In this document: one piece after another, positions 37,042-47,200 of the stretch | Layout of the letters: each line of letters begins with the position of its first letter | How positions within the stretch are numbered: the stretch's first letter is position 1 | Assembly (NCBI RefSeq): GCF_000739615.1 | Contig: NZ_BATP01000057.1 | Span: 1 to 64,000 of the forward strand | Origin: Haloferula sp. BvORR071 | Lineage (GTDB): Bacteria; Verrucomicrobiota; Verrucomicrobiia; Verrucomicrobiales; Akkermansiaceae | Length of the DNA: 64,000 bases | Direction: 5' to 3' | Notes under the pieces: model-generated | The model's input: the letters and a program-made list of their open reading frames with translations, nothing else | What the model was told of the DNA's origin: nothing | The model's database searches: none | Translations under genes and position numbers: made by a program

Positions 37042-37056
37042 GGTCTCGGGTGCTTG

Positions 37057-38832
37057 TTAGGGTGCCGTCAGCGTCAGACCGCGGCCATTCTCATCTGCCA
37101 CCGGGATGAAGACGTAGAGCCGGCCCTTGCGCAGGATCTCCCGGCCGCCGGGTGGTTCGGAGCGATTGGGTAAGGATAGGGTGGACGGGAGCTCGCTCGG
37201 CTCGGCCAATAGGAAGTTCCCCGAACCTGGGACAGGAGTCACGAAGGTGAAGTCCTCATGGTGGCCCAAGGTTGTTTCCTCGCCCTGAGATGGCGCCAGG
37301 GAATCGAGGGCGTAGGCATCCTTGCCGGATTCGTCTAACAGTAGCACCATGGGTTGGCAGGACGGCGGATAGTGGTCCGGCGTGCCGAACCATGGTCCTT
37401 CCCAAGTCACGTCTCGCGAGAAGCCCTTGTAGCACTGGATCGAGAGTAGCGAGGTCCCGCCTTCTTTCAGGGCTTGGACCTTTATCACTCCGTGGCGCAG
37501 GCGGAAGGTTCCGCCCTCGGCCGCGCGGCACTCGCCTGCCAATTCCCAGCGGATCTTTCCGGAGAGCACTGCAAGCCATTGACCCTTCTTCAGGTGCTCA
37601 AACTCGGTGAAGTCATCGCGCGAATCTTCCGTCGCGCGGTCCAATTCCGTCGGCATTCCGCCGCTCGGGCGCATCCACGGATCATCGGTCGGCCGCATCT
37701 GCGGATCATGGGGCGAAGTAGGATGAAGGATCCGAAATGGCCGGGTGTAGATCCCCGCTACCCTCGGTCCTTCGTAGGCTGAGGTCCAGTAGTGGAAACT
37801 CTGGTGAGCCGGGATCCTTCCGCGCAGATGTTCCCAGACCGCTTCGCTGCCCCAGCGGAACTGTCCGCCGACCTTGCCCACGAAGATCGACTCCGGGCGT
37901 GACTCCCTGCGATCGTGCGAGTCCGAGAGGATCACGCCATTCCTGTAAGCGGCTCCGTCCTTTTCGTCCTCGATCATCAGCCCTTGCAGCTTGGCAAATT
38001 CGCCTTCACGCAGCCCCGTCGGCTCCAAGGCATCGGCAAGGGGCGTCCATTCCTGGGCTTGTTCCGGCAAGGGTTTGCGGACCAAGCCAAGGCTGGTCGT
38101 TGGCAATCGGCTGCTCACCCAATCTTCGCCAAAGGATCCCACCGGCAGGAAGTAGCCGGTGTAGTACATCAGCGGCAGTACCGCGCTGGTGAGGCTGCCA
38201 AGAATTAGTCCCAACACCTTTCGCCGTTTGACGGCCACCAGCCACCAGATCAAGGGAAAGGCGAAGGCAGCAAGGAGGATCACCGTGCGATGGGGAGGCA
38301 GGTAGTAGTATTCCCCATAGGCGATCGATTGGGTGTATATCGACTTGGACTGCCAGTGGTTCATCGCATAGCTCGAGGCCAATGGCGCCAGGAGCATCGC
38401 CATCCAAGCGGCCGACCGCCAAGCGCCGCCCGCGCTGCCAATGCTGGTGATAATCCCCACCGCGGCGGCGAATGCCCACAGCGGCAAGATGAAGGCCGCC
38501 AAGCCAAAGGAAATCGAAGGCCAGCCGAAATTAAACAAGAGACAGTAAACCAGCACCGTGAGCGCGATGCCCGCAGAGACCAACAAGAGGAGGCGGATCA
38601 CCCGCAGGAAAGCGCTCTGGTCCCCCGGCGGCAGGCAGCGGTGGAAGGCCCGGTCATTGAAGGGCGCGGCATTGCCCACCGCGGCGGCCGTGAAGGCACC
38701 GATCAAGATCAGCCCCGGGCCGATCAGGAAGTAGCCGGAGTGGTAGGCCAGGTCATTCGGCCACAAGATGAGGGTGGCAAAACCGGCGACAAACAGGATC
38801 GCCATTCCTCGGGTCAGGGGTGAGAGGGGCAT
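37057..38832 (-). CDS. Large membrane protein of ABC operon, paralog 1
   Basis: A 591-residue protein with about seven N-terminal hydrophobic helices (for example AILFVAGFATLILW, LTVLVYCLLFNFGW, TVILLAAFAFPLIWWLVAV) and a soluble C-terminal part of about 350 residues. It shares NAAPFNDRAFHRCLPPG and overall layout with paralog 2. It begins 4 bp after the ATPase stop. It is most likely a membrane subunit working with the ATPase, possibly as a heterodimer with paralog 2. The large soluble domain is unusual for an ABC-2 permease. Confidence 0.75.
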   Translation of the reverse strand: MPLSPLTRGMAILFVAGFATLILWPNDLAYHSGYFLIGPGLILIGAFTAAAVGNAAPFNDRAFHRCLPPGDQSAFLRVIRLLLLVSAGIALTVLVYCLLFNFGWPSISFGLAAFILPLWAFAAAVGIITSIGSAGGAWRSAAWMAMLLAPLASSYAMNHWQSKSIYTQSIAYGEYYYLPPHRTVILLAAFAFPLIWWLVAVKRRKVLGLILGSLTSAVLPLMYYTGYFLPVGSFGEDWVSSRLPTTSLGLVRKPLPEQAQEWTPLADALEPTGLREGEFAKLQGLMIEDEKDGAAYRNGVILSDSHDRRESRPESIFVGKVGGQFRWGSEAVWEHLRGRIPAHQSFHYWTSAYEGPRVAGIYTRPFRILHPTSPHDPQMRPTDDPWMRPSGGMPTELDRATEDSRDDFTEFEHLKKGQWLAVLSGKIRWELAGECRAAEGGTFRLRHGVIKVQALKEGGTSLLSIQCYKGFSRDVTWEGPWFGTPDHYPPSCQPMVLLLDESGKDAYALDSLAPSQGEETTLGHHEDFTFVTPVPGSGNFLLAEPSELPSTLSLPNRSEPPGGREILRKGRLYVFIPVADENGRGLTLTAP

Positions 38833-38836
38833 GGCT

Positions 38837-39742
38837 TCAGGCGGTGCTTTTGTTGCGGTAGCTGCGGGCCAGCGCGACGAAGATCTCCCGCAAGGTCATC
38901 TGCCGGGCCTCTAGGCGCTTGTGCTCGGGGAAGACATGGGAAAGGACGGCGGAACTACGGGAGTCCTCGTAGTTGGTGTCGCTGAAGGTGATCGTCCTGC
39001 CGCTGACCTGGGCATTCAGCCAGGTTTCCGGAATCGCGGGTGGCAGCGCGGGCGCGGCGTCGAACCACAGCTCCACGCTGCGGAAGCGCTCGCGCAGGGA
39101 GTCGACATCCTCCTGCAAGTCGACGCGGCCGGCATTGATGATCGCCACGCGGTCGGCGAAGCGCTCGACCTCCTCGATATCGTGTGAGGATATCCACACC
39201 GTCCATCCTTCCGACTCGGTGAGTTCCAAGAGACCGGAGAGGAACTCATCGCGCACCAGCGGATCGAGCCCGGAGAAGGGTTCGTCCAGCACGACCAGTT
39301 GCGGGCGGTAGGCCAGCGCACTGAGCAAGGCGGCCTTCATCCGCTGGCCGCGCGACATCGACCTCAGGCTGGTCTTCAGCGGCAGCTCGAAGTCCGCGAT
39401 CATCTTGCGCTCGAAGTCGCGGTCCCAGTGCGCGCCATACATCGGCCGCAGGAAGCTCATCAGCTTCGGCACCGTCATCCACTCCGGGAGCAGGCGGTTC
39501 TCCGAGACGTAGCCGATCCGCTGCCACTGCTCCGGCCCGAGCTCGCGCGGGTCCTTGCCCAGCACGCTCAGCTCACCGCCATCGCGGTCGATCAGGTTCA
39601 TCGCGCACTTGATGGTGGTGGTCTTGCCCGCGCCATTCGGTCCCAGGAAGGCGGTGACCTTGCCCTCCGGCACTTCGAGATCGACGCCACGCAGCGCATC
39701 CTGGCGGCCGAAATGTTTCTGGAGTCCTCGGATCGTGATCAT
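38837..39742 (-). CDS. ABC transporter ATP-binding protein
   Basis: A 301-residue ATPase. Walker A is GPNGAGKTTT, the Q-loop region GYVSENRLLPEWMTV, the signature SMSRGQRMKAALLSALAY, Walker B LVVLDEPFSGLDP and the switch His in WISSHDIEEVERFADR. The C-terminal extension of about 80 residues is typical of ABC-2-type drug or peptide exporters of the BcrA/YtrB group. It overlaps the GntR gene by 4 bp (translational coupling). Confidence 0.92.
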   Translation of the reverse strand: MITIRGLQKHFGRQDALRGVDLEVPEGKVTAFLGPNGAGKTTTIKCAMNLIDRDGGELSVLGKDPRELGPEQWQRIGYVSENRLLPEWMTVPKLMSFLRPMYGAHWDRDFERKMIADFELPLKTSLRSMSRGQRMKAALLSALAYRPQLVVLDEPFSGLDPLVRDEFLSGLLELTESEGWTVWISSHDIEEVERFADRVAIINAGRVDLQEDVDSLRERFRSVELWFDAAPALPPAIPETWLNAQVSGRTITFSDTNYEDSRSSAVLSHVFPEHKRLEARQMTLREIFVALARSYRNKSTA

Positions 39743-40128
39743 GGGGTGTTGGGCGGGGTGGGGCTTTCCATTTGGCGCAGCAGGGTTTCGAAATCGTCGA
39801 CCTTCAGGTGCAGGGCGCGGGCTTCCTCCATGAAGCGGCGCGCGGAGGGCTCCAGCAGCGCCAGCCGCTGCGCCAGCTCTGGCAACTGCGGAGCCTGGAT
39901 CACCATCCCGATCCCCGGGCGGCTCGCCAGGAAGCCGAGCTCGCGGAGCTGGGAGATCACCTTGTTCGCCGTGGTGGGGGAGATCTTCAGGTGCTGCGCC
40001 AGCGCCCGCGTGGAGGGGAAGAGCTCGCCCTCCTTCAGGTCCCCGCTCGCCAGCGCATGGTGCGCGGCCCGGACGATCTGGTCCGAAACCGGCTCACCCT
40101 CGCGCAGATGGAAAACGAATGGCAGCAT
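39739..40128 (-). CDS. GntR-family regulator, YtrA subgroup
   Basis: A 129-residue regulator with an N-terminal winged helix (DQIVRAAHHALASGDLKEGE, LFPSTRALAQHLKISPTTANK) and a short C-terminal dimerisation helix instead of a ligand domain, which is the YtrA subgroup layout. It is the first gene of the ABC operon. A perfect palindrome sits 8 bp upstream of its start, so it probably represses its own operon until a membrane-active compound is present. Confidence 0.88.
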   Translation of the reverse strand: MLPFVFHLREGEPVSDQIVRAAHHALASGDLKEGELFPSTRALAQHLKISPTTANKVISQLRELGFLASRPGIGMVIQAPQLPELAQRLALLEPSARRFMEEARALHLKVDDFETLLRQMESPTPPNTP

Positions 40129-40136
40129 CAGTGAGA

Positions 40137-40165
40137 CAGGTGATACAGCTATGATGTATCACCTG
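40137..40165. promoter_or_regulatory. Perfect palindromic operator for the GntR/ABC operon
   Basis: CAGGTGATACA at 40137-40147 and TGTATCACCTG at 40155-40165 are exact inverted copies around a 7-bp spacer. The site lies just upstream of the GntR start codon, where TTGCAG and TATCAC on the minus strand could serve as -35 and -10 boxes overlapping the palindrome. This matches the known autoregulatory design of YtrA-type regulators. Confidence 0.8.
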
Positions 40166-40228
40166 CAAGAAATTTCTGCCCGCGTTGAAAATGGTCCGCA
40201 GAGGACGGTGCGGATTACCTTGTCCGGA

Positions 40229-41191
40229 TTACTTCACCCGCGCCAGAAAACGGAGCACCGTGCGACCGGTCTGCTCCAGCGCTTCGGCATCGATCACCTC
40301 CAGCGTGTCGCCGGGCTTGTGCCAATAGGGCATGCTGCCGAAATCCCCGATCAAGTGCAGCATCTGCAGGCCTGTGCCTTGAAGGGGCACGTGATCGTCC
40401 GTGATGAGCCCGTCGTAAGGGCGGAGCGCCAGGCTGGAGTCCTTCGCCGCTGCTTCGAGGGCGGTGGAGAGATTGCGCGGGAAATCCGGATTGTAGCGGG
40501 CCGGGTATTCCTTGTCGCCGACGAGGTCCAAGACGATGCCGAGTGAGGGCCAAGTCTGCCGCAAGGAGATCTCACGGGCGTAGTACTTGCTGCCGTAGAG
40601 CCCGTCGGACTCGGTGATGTTTCCGAGCAGCGCCTCTTCCCCATCGAAGAGCACCAATTCGACATTGGCGGCGGCCTTTGGATCGGTGGCCAAGACCCGG
40701 GCAAGCTCGACGATGATGCCGGTGGAGGAGCCGCCATCATTGGCAGCGACGAAGGGGACACCCTCCATCAATTTGCTATCCACGTGACCGGAGATCACCA
40801 CCGGCACCGACTGCTTCCAGTCGGCCTTGTCGTGACGGGCCAAGAGATTGGTGAATTTCACCGCCGGACGGTTGGTGGACTCGCCCAGGAAGCGGGGAAC
40901 CCGCTCAAAGTTCTGGCGCTCGGTGGTCCAGCCAGCCTTGGCGAATTCCGCTTCAAGGTAGGCAAGCGTCTTGGCGTAGCCCTCGCTTGCCGGCGGCCGG
41001 GGACCGAAGGCGCAGATGGCCTTGATATGCTCGTAGGCCTTTTCCCCGGAGAACTGCGCGGCGAGGTCCGGTAGGGGAGTGAGGGCGACCCGGGTGCCAA
41101 GCGCTGGCGTGGCCGCCGGCTTCGGCTTCATGAAATACCAGGCAGCAACGGCAAGGACTGCCAGCAGCAGAAGAATCGGCGCGCGTTTCAC
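40229..41191 (-). CDS. M28-family protein, glutaminyl-peptide cyclotransferase-like
   Basis: A 320-residue protein anchored by one N-terminal helix (ILLLLAVLAVAAWYF). Zn-site motifs are SGHVDSK, ANDGGSSTG, FDGEEALLG and a late YWHKPGD His. The FDGEEA...DGLYGSKYYA and DDHVPL...LHLIGDFG blocks resemble glutaminyl cyclases (QPCT) more than aminopeptidases, so it may form N-terminal pyroglutamate on exported proteins. An M28 aminopeptidase is the alternative. The GTG at 41191 places the membrane anchor first. Confidence 0.75.
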   Translation of the reverse strand: MKRAPILLLLAVLAVAAWYFMKPKPAATPALGTRVALTPLPDLAAQFSGEKAYEHIKAICAFGPRPPASEGYAKTLAYLEAEFAKAGWTTERQNFERVPRFLGESTNRPAVKFTNLLARHDKADWKQSVPVVISGHVDSKLMEGVPFVAANDGGSSTGIIVELARVLATDPKAAANVELVLFDGEEALLGNITESDGLYGSKYYAREISLRQTWPSLGIVLDLVGDKEYPARYNPDFPRNLSTALEAAAKDSSLALRPYDGLITDDHVPLQGTGLQMLHLIGDFGSMPYWHKPGDTLEVIDAEALEQTGRTVLRFLARVK

Positions 41192-41264
41192 TGGCGGAGA
41201 CTCAAGACTCCAAGGCGCAAGACACAAGACTGGAAAACGCGGGCGTGTCCCAAAACACAGAAGC

Positions 41265-41306
41265 CCCAAGACTTCCGTCTTGAGGCTTCAAGTCTTGGGT
41301 CTTTTT
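41265..41306. terminator. Hairpin terminator candidate after parB
   Basis: CCCAAGACTT (41265-41274) pairs exactly with AAGTCTTGGG (41290-41299). A T run, TCTTTTTT, follows on the plus strand. Flanking genes are both on the minus strand, and parB ends at 41312, so it probably ends parB transcription despite the T run being clearer on the other strand. Confidence 0.6.
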
Positions 41307-41311
41307 TGAAG

Positions 41312-42223
41312 TCACATTTCGCCCACGCCGAGCAGCTCGAGAATCCGCTGCAGGTCGTCGTCGCCGTAGTATTCGAGCTCGATCTTGCCCTTCTTCGTGC
41401 CCGGCATGATCATCACATGGGTGGCGAAGCGGTCGCGCAGCTTGTTCTGGAGCGCGCGCAGGTGGGCATCCGGAGCCGCGGGGCTGGAGGCCGCACCAGC
41501 CGCCGTGGACTTGCCGGATTCAGCGACCACCGTGGAGGGATCGAAAGTCTGGGCCAGCTTTTCCGCCGCGCGGACGTTGAGCTTCTTCTTGAGAATCTGG
41601 TCGGAGGCCAGGAGCTGGGCGTCCTTGTCCTTGATCGAGAGGATCGCCTTGCCGTGGCCCACCGTGAGGTGACCGCGGGCGACCAGCACCTGCACATCCG
41701 GATGCAGGTCCAGCAGGCGCATCGCATTCGCCACGCTGGCGCGGGACTTGCCCACGCGCGCTGCGATCTCTTCCTGCTTCATGGAGAACTCCTTGGCGAG
41801 ACGCACATAGCCGCTCGCTTCTTCAATGGCATTGAGATCCTCGCGCTGGAGGTTCTCGATCAGCGCCATCTCCAACACATCGCGGTCGGAGGCTTCGCGC
41901 TCGATCACCGGCACGGTGGCCAAGCCGAGTTTCTTGGAAGCGCGCCAGCGGCGTTCACCGGCGATCAGTTCATACTTGCCATCCACCGGCCGCACGATCA
42001 GCGGCTGGATGATGCCGTGCTGGCGGATCGACTCCATCAGCTCGTCCAGCGGGCTCTCGATGAAGTGGGTGCGTGGCTGAAGGGGGCTCGGGACGACTTG
42101 GTCGATCGGGACCTCGCGGGCGCGGCCGTGGCCATCCACGGAAGCCGCAGCGTCCGGGGAGGGGCTGCTTGGGTGTTTGCGGATCAGGGCGCCGAGCCCC
42201 TTTCCAAGTGCCGGTTTGGACAT
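41312..42223 (-). CDS. parB: Chromosome-partitioning protein ParB
   Basis: A 303-residue protein starting MSKPALGKGLGALI, the usual ParB start. The CTPase/ParB-N domain has IVPSPLQPRTHF-like and GIIQPLIVRP, then ELIAGERRWRASKKLG (the GERRxRA box). A helix-turn-helix for parS follows (EEIAARVGKSRASVANAMRLL), and a C-terminal dimerisation segment (IELEYYGDDDLQRILELL) ends it. No parA lies within the window, and no parS site (TGTTTCACGTGAAACA type) was seen. Confidence 0.93.
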   Translation of the reverse strand: MSKPALGKGLGALIRKHPSSPSPDAAASVDGHGRAREVPIDQVVPSPLQPRTHFIESPLDELMESIRQHGIIQPLIVRPVDGKYELIAGERRWRASKKLGLATVPVIEREASDRDVLEMALIENLQREDLNAIEEASGYVRLAKEFSMKQEEIAARVGKSRASVANAMRLLDLHPDVQVLVARGHLTVGHGKAILSIKDKDAQLLASDQILKKKLNVRAAEKLAQTFDPSTVVAESGKSTAAGAASSPAAPDAHLRALQNKLRDRFATHVMIMPGTKKGKIELEYYGDDDLQRILELLGVGEM

Positions 42224-42410
42224 GGGGCGCGGAGGTTGGCAAAGCCCGCCGGTGATGCAAAGCGGATTCAACACCGCGCTGCTGTATTTTTAAAAAATGC
42301 GCTTCCGGATTGGCGGGGGGCCGGGTTTTGCGAAAGATCACTGGTCTGTTTTAGGAACGCGGGTGTAAAATGCTATTTTTGGCTGGCTTGGAAAAGGACG
42401 GTGTGGAGAG

Positions 42411-42536
42411 AATAGGCTAAGGGCTCCCAAAATTGAAGAAGGGTAGGGTGGAAGCGAATAGGCCGAGTAATCCCAGAATTGGGGGGAGGATGGGGTAGGG
42501 TGGAAATAGGCCAAGTGCTCCCAAAATCCGCCAAGG
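42411..42536. repeat. Three degenerate tandem units upstream of the adhesin-like gene
   Basis: Three imperfect units of about 45-50 bp follow each other. Each carries AATAGGC then a CTCCCAAAAT-like word, and the first two carry GGGTAGGGTGGAA. They lie in the gap 42299-42671, which otherwise shows no gene. They could be a degenerate regulatory array or a decayed repeat. Confidence 0.6.
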
Positions 42537-42671
42537 CCTCCTGACTTCTTTCCGCATGCCGATCTGCTTGCTGTGGTCTCCATAAGTTATCCCGGAAGAT
42601 CCCAAGAGATGAATGGAATGCAGCCACGGTTCGGCAATCTCTATCATTTCTGCCCGAGGGGGACTCGCGCT

Positions 42672-43470
42672 ATGAAGACCAATCATCTTGTGAACACCGT
42701 GCCGCGCACTGTTGGCCGCAGGCAGCAACTACTCGCTACCTCCTTCGCGGCGGTGATCCTTGCCGCCTTGGGACCGGCCCAAGCGGTTACGGTGTTTGTT
42801 CTGAATGGGGATCACCGCGTCGCTGCCGATGCCGCGCAGGGCGAACTCGGGAACCTCTATGTCGACGCTGACCTGAGCGTAGGCAAGGGAGTCAATTTCG
42901 GGACCACCGCGGGCAGTTCGAGCGCGGTGGATCTCGCGTATGACAAGGATAACGAGATTGTCTCCACCAGCGCCACCGAGCAGGGGTGAGCTTCGTGTGG
43001 AACGAAAACAATGGCGCGAGTATCGAAAAGAAGCTGGAGATGAACAGTTCGAACCTCATGTTGTCCTACAAGGAAGATGGATCGGCCGCGGGATTGATCC
43101 TCAATCCCAATGCTAGCACGCTCACGTTTTCCGGCCGCGGCGGTGGGCTCCGCCATTCCAGTGGCGGCTCGGTCCTGAGGTTCGACTCGTCGGGCAATCC
43201 GATCTTCGACCACGCGCTCTTGCTTCTGGAATTGGACAATTGCGCGGGAACATCATCCAATGCCATCACGACTCTCAAGAACGGCGAAACGACACTGACG
43301 AGCAAAGCTTGGAAGGCGAATGCCGGCCACCTGCTCAAGGATCTCTCGGGAAGCACCGATAGCGATGGCCAGGCCTTGGAGGTGGAGGCCATACCGTGCT
43401 GAAGGGCAAAGTCGTCATCTCCCAACCCCAAGGGGATATCCCCATTGGGATCTACGAGTGTTCGGTCTGA
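42672..43470 (+). pseudogene. Secreted adhesin-like protein, interrupted by two frameshifts
   Basis: Three successive frames form one protein. Frame one runs from MKTNHLVNT with signal peptide to TEQG. Frame two resumes at SFVWNENNG near 42986. Frame three resumes at VLKGKVVISQPQGDIP near 43396 and ends GIYECSV at 43470. The combined protein matches the N- and C-termini of the gene at 57144-58646 (VVSGNDFSFGTT; GMILNPTDG; QGDISMGIYE). Each break is restored by adding one G to a G run (42983-42986 and 43388-43389). It may be a true pseudogene or a sequencing artefact. Confidence 0.75.
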
Positions 43471-43497
43471 AGAGAATTAATTCCAGGAGTCGAAAGT

Positions 43498-44235
43498 ATG
43501 AACATCGGAAAAGTGAAATACGCTGGCTCGAGCTTGGTCATTCGAATGGGATTTCTTGTCCCGCTTGTTGGAATCGCACCTGCGGCGCCACCTGCTTGGT
43601 GGGCGGATGGTAGCTCGCCGATCTTGCAAGATGGCATGATCCCGGACAACAAGGGAGTGGCAAACCTTGGACAGGCGAAGTGGATGGCACATCGCGCTTT
43701 GCAGACGATCCACATGTATGCGCCGACCCTCGCCGATCAAATCGAGGGGGATCTAGTGGGTGCCGGCAAACCGATTCCGAGCTGGGCGGAACCGGTAGAC
43801 GATGCCGGGCGTTTGCTCCAGCGCAGTCCGCTGTTGATCGGTCAACTCAAGGCGATCACGGCTCCCTTTTACACGAGAATCAATGCGGTGATACCCAGCT
43901 GGCTCGCCGCCGAACGCCTCGCCAACGGGACCGAGACCGGGGACGGGATTTTCCCTTGGACGAACACCAACGCGGCGGACGATAACAACAAGGGATTCGC
44001 GACGATCGGCCAATTGAAGGCGTCGTTCGCCTTCCACCTCACGGAGTCCGCAGACGGGGATACGCTGCCCGACTTCTACGAATGGATCATGAATGGCGGC
44101 ACCTCCGGGCCGGGAAGCGGCGTGGACAAGGACGGCGATGGTTGGCTGGATTCCGCCGAGGTCACGGCCGGAGGCAATCCTTTCAAGAAGGATAATCCGA
44201 AAGTGAAACTGGTGGTGGTGGTGAGCGGAAACTGA
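43498..44235 (+). CDS. Secreted protein of RHS locus (GQLKA-type)
   Basis: A 245-residue protein with signal peptide. It has two related motifs, KGVANLGQAKWMAHRAL and GFATIGQLKASFAFHL, plus LLIGQLKAITAPFYTRI. This family is frequently encoded directly before RHS genes in Verrucomicrobia (from my knowledge of such loci). The C-terminus has a calcium-loop-like DKDGDGWLDSAEV. It begins 27 bp after the adhesin-like gene and ends 16 bp before the RHS gene, so all are probably cotranscribed. A role in assembly or surface display of the RHS protein is an inference. Confidence 0.7.
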   Translation: MNIGKVKYAGSSLVIRMGFLVPLVGIAPAAPPAWWADGSSPILQDGMIPDNKGVANLGQAKWMAHRALQTIHMYAPTLADQIEGDLVGAGKPIPSWAEPVDDAGRLLQRSPLLIGQLKAITAPFYTRINAVIPSWLAAERLANGTETGDGIFPWTNTNAADDNNKGFATIGQLKASFAFHLTESADGDTLPDFYEWIMNGGTSGPGSGVDKDGDGWLDSAEVTAGGNPFKKDNPKVKLVVVVSGN

Positions 44236-44251
44236 ATTGGATCAAAATAAC

Positions 44252-47200
44252 ATGACTCTCCTTCGTCGGGCTCTGGCCCTGTGGGCTATCCTTTTCGCTG
44301 CCAGCGTGGCTGGGGCGCAGAATCTCTCGGACCTCTTGATCTCTCTTCAGGACCGGCAGCTGGCGGTTGAGCAGCGTCAAGTTGCCGCGACCATCCTAGA
44401 CAATCAGCTCCCCGGAGCTGACGACTCAATACCGAGCCCTGGAACGATTAGCTGGGGCTTTAGCTTGCCGGCCCGCCCGTCCATGGAAAATCTCAACCGG
44501 CTTACATTGGAGCAGCGGCTGGGGGTATTGAACCGGGCGGCGGTGGAGTTCGAGCGGCTGAAGTACGAATACCTCAATCTCCGCGGCGACGATTTCGAAA
44601 ATGGATCCAAGGTCGGAGCCCTGCGCAAGTATTTGTCCGATGATTTTCCACCTCTCGCTCGTGGGACTCCGGAGAACTTCAATGCTCTCGTTGCGCAGAT
44701 CGCGTTGCAAACCCGGAGTTTGAGGGTCTTGCAATGGGTATACTCGCCAAAGCAACAATATTATTACTATAGCGCCTATGGACCGAGGGCAGAGGAACTC
44801 CTGCCCATGGCGTTAGGTCCTGCTGAAGAGTTCGAAGAACCGGGGGAGTTTGGCGATGCATCATCCTATGTGGGGGATGCGGTATCGCTCAATTCCGGAT
44901 TTTGGGGTCACTCTGACGGGTTCATGGAGGCGTCCTTGAGCGGACAAGTTACTATCGGAGCGAGGCTTAGTACAGGCAATGTCGGCGAAGGTTTGGGCGG
45001 CCATGTTGCCGTGCTGCGGCGCTCTGCATGGAGTCCGGCTACCACCCTTACCCCGGCAGCCTCAATAGCGACGGATTCCTGCTACAAGGTCGTTGGCCGG
45101 GGCAGCAATGGGGAAGTGGCGCTCACTGCACCGAGCGCAGCGCAATTTACTGTTACGGGTACTTGGGTGGAACAGGATCACGGATCCGTGGGAGTAAAGG
45201 AATTCGTCCCTTCGGGATACACTGACAGAGCACAATATGTGGCTGGTGATTTCACTCTGGCGGACTGGGAGAAGTCGCATGAGCGTGTGGCGTTCAATAC
45301 TGGTTTTGGCAATGGTTATGTTGTGATTAAGAATGATAGCTACGCAGTGTTCATTCCGGATTTCACACGCGGAATCGACAGGGCGGAAATCGTAGCAGTA
45401 CTTGAAAATGCCGCGAAGGTGACGGCTGCCACCGGTGGCGATGGTGCTGTGTCGCTGAACCCCGCGCCTTCCTTGCTGTTTGGCATCGATATGGGCACGG
45501 GGCTTGAGTCACGGTCCTCGGGCATGCTTGCCGTCTCGGTGACGAGGACGCAGGAACGCTCTTCCTCCTTCGCGCCGCTATCGGACAAGGGCGAAGGAGA
45601 TTTGATTTATCCTTTCTTTCCTACTTATGGAAATAACTCTGCCTATGAAGGTTACACCGGGCCTCAACGTGGATTCCGCTTTGATTTTGCGTCCCACCTC
45701 CGATTTGCCGGTCCGGCGGAGGACTTCCATGTGGTCTACGAAACGGTGCGCGCTAATCGTGGGGTGGAATTGCCGCACCAAGGTAGGATGGATCCCTACT
45801 ACACGACTACCTCCGACAACCAAAGTCTGTTCATGTGCTGGGACATGCCGCGCATTAAGCAGGTGGTGGGGCGGGATCTGATCGCCAACGTCAGCTATCA
45901 GGGCCACTATGCCTACACCATCAAGATTTATCGCCGCCCAACCGGCGAGGCGGGCGCTAGAACTCCAGGCGTGGCGGAGGACGTGAAGGAGGAGAACTTG
46001 ATCCGCACCTATTCCATCAGCAATCCTGCCGCCGGAGCCATGTCTTATCCGGCGGCTGCCGAGAAGTTGGAGATCGTTGGCGATGACGTGAGCTATCTTA
46101 TTCAGCGCGACAAGCTCGACGATCTCGACGACACCCTAACATTCCAAACGCTCTCGTCCTCGGGAGGAGAACTGTACCGGAAAAAGATCGTAAGCCACAA
46201 GGCTTCCGATGCGGGAATCTCGAAGGTGGAAGAGTGGATCAACGGCAAGCCGACCGGCGTGCGCACCTTCACCTCCGATTGGAGTTGGTGGAACCACCGC
46301 TTTCCAAAGACGATGAGTTTGTCCGGCGGCAGCCTGGATATGACGTATGAGGCGGGGACGATCGACACGAGCAGCCTAAGCCCGGGGACCCGGGAGGGGC
46401 GTTTCCCTACGTCGCTGACGGTGACCTCGAAGAACGCGGGACCCTCCGAGAGCTATCCACCAAGCAGCTTCACGTGGTCGGGCGCGGGACTTCAGCTTAC
46501 GGCGGTTCGTGGCCGTTGGTCGGAGAACACCTCTGCTTCCGAGCAGGAATGTGTGACGATTCACAAGCTGGACGGAAGCCCCTATACCAAGACTTGGGTG
46601 ACCATGCCCACGGACGACGAGGGGAGGACGCTCAAGGTCTACAGCGCGCCGGATGGCAATTCGACATCCAAGGAAGCAAACGCGGTCAATTGGACTGAGA
46701 TCAAATATGGCAGTCAAGTGACCGGAGGACTCCCGGGACTGCCGCGGGAGGTGCTGCGCAGGGACGGCGGCAAAACCGCTTATACTTGGACTCTCGGAAC
46801 AGAGGAGGGCGCCTACACCTGCCAGGTCGATAGCGGCTACTCGCTTGGCACCGGATCCGCCCGTGGCGTTCGCACGGTTAGTTCGGTGAACGCGCGTGGT
46901 TACGGAATTGGATCCGAGACTTTCCAATTGGCGGGCACGGCTAGCCTGAAGCTCGCCGGGACCTCCGTAACTGCGGGGCAATTCACGACATGGGGTGCGC
47001 CGAAGGAAGTGGTGGAGTACCCTTCCGGGTACACCTCGTCGTGGACCTTTGACGGGGTGCGGGAACGCATGGAAAGCGCGACGGATGCCTTCGGTAACAA
47101 GACTACCTATACCACCTATGATCCCTTGGAGCGGGTGGTGGAGTATGGTTGGAAGCCGGCGGGATCCTTGACAACCTCGACAGGCTCCCTAGCTTACAAC

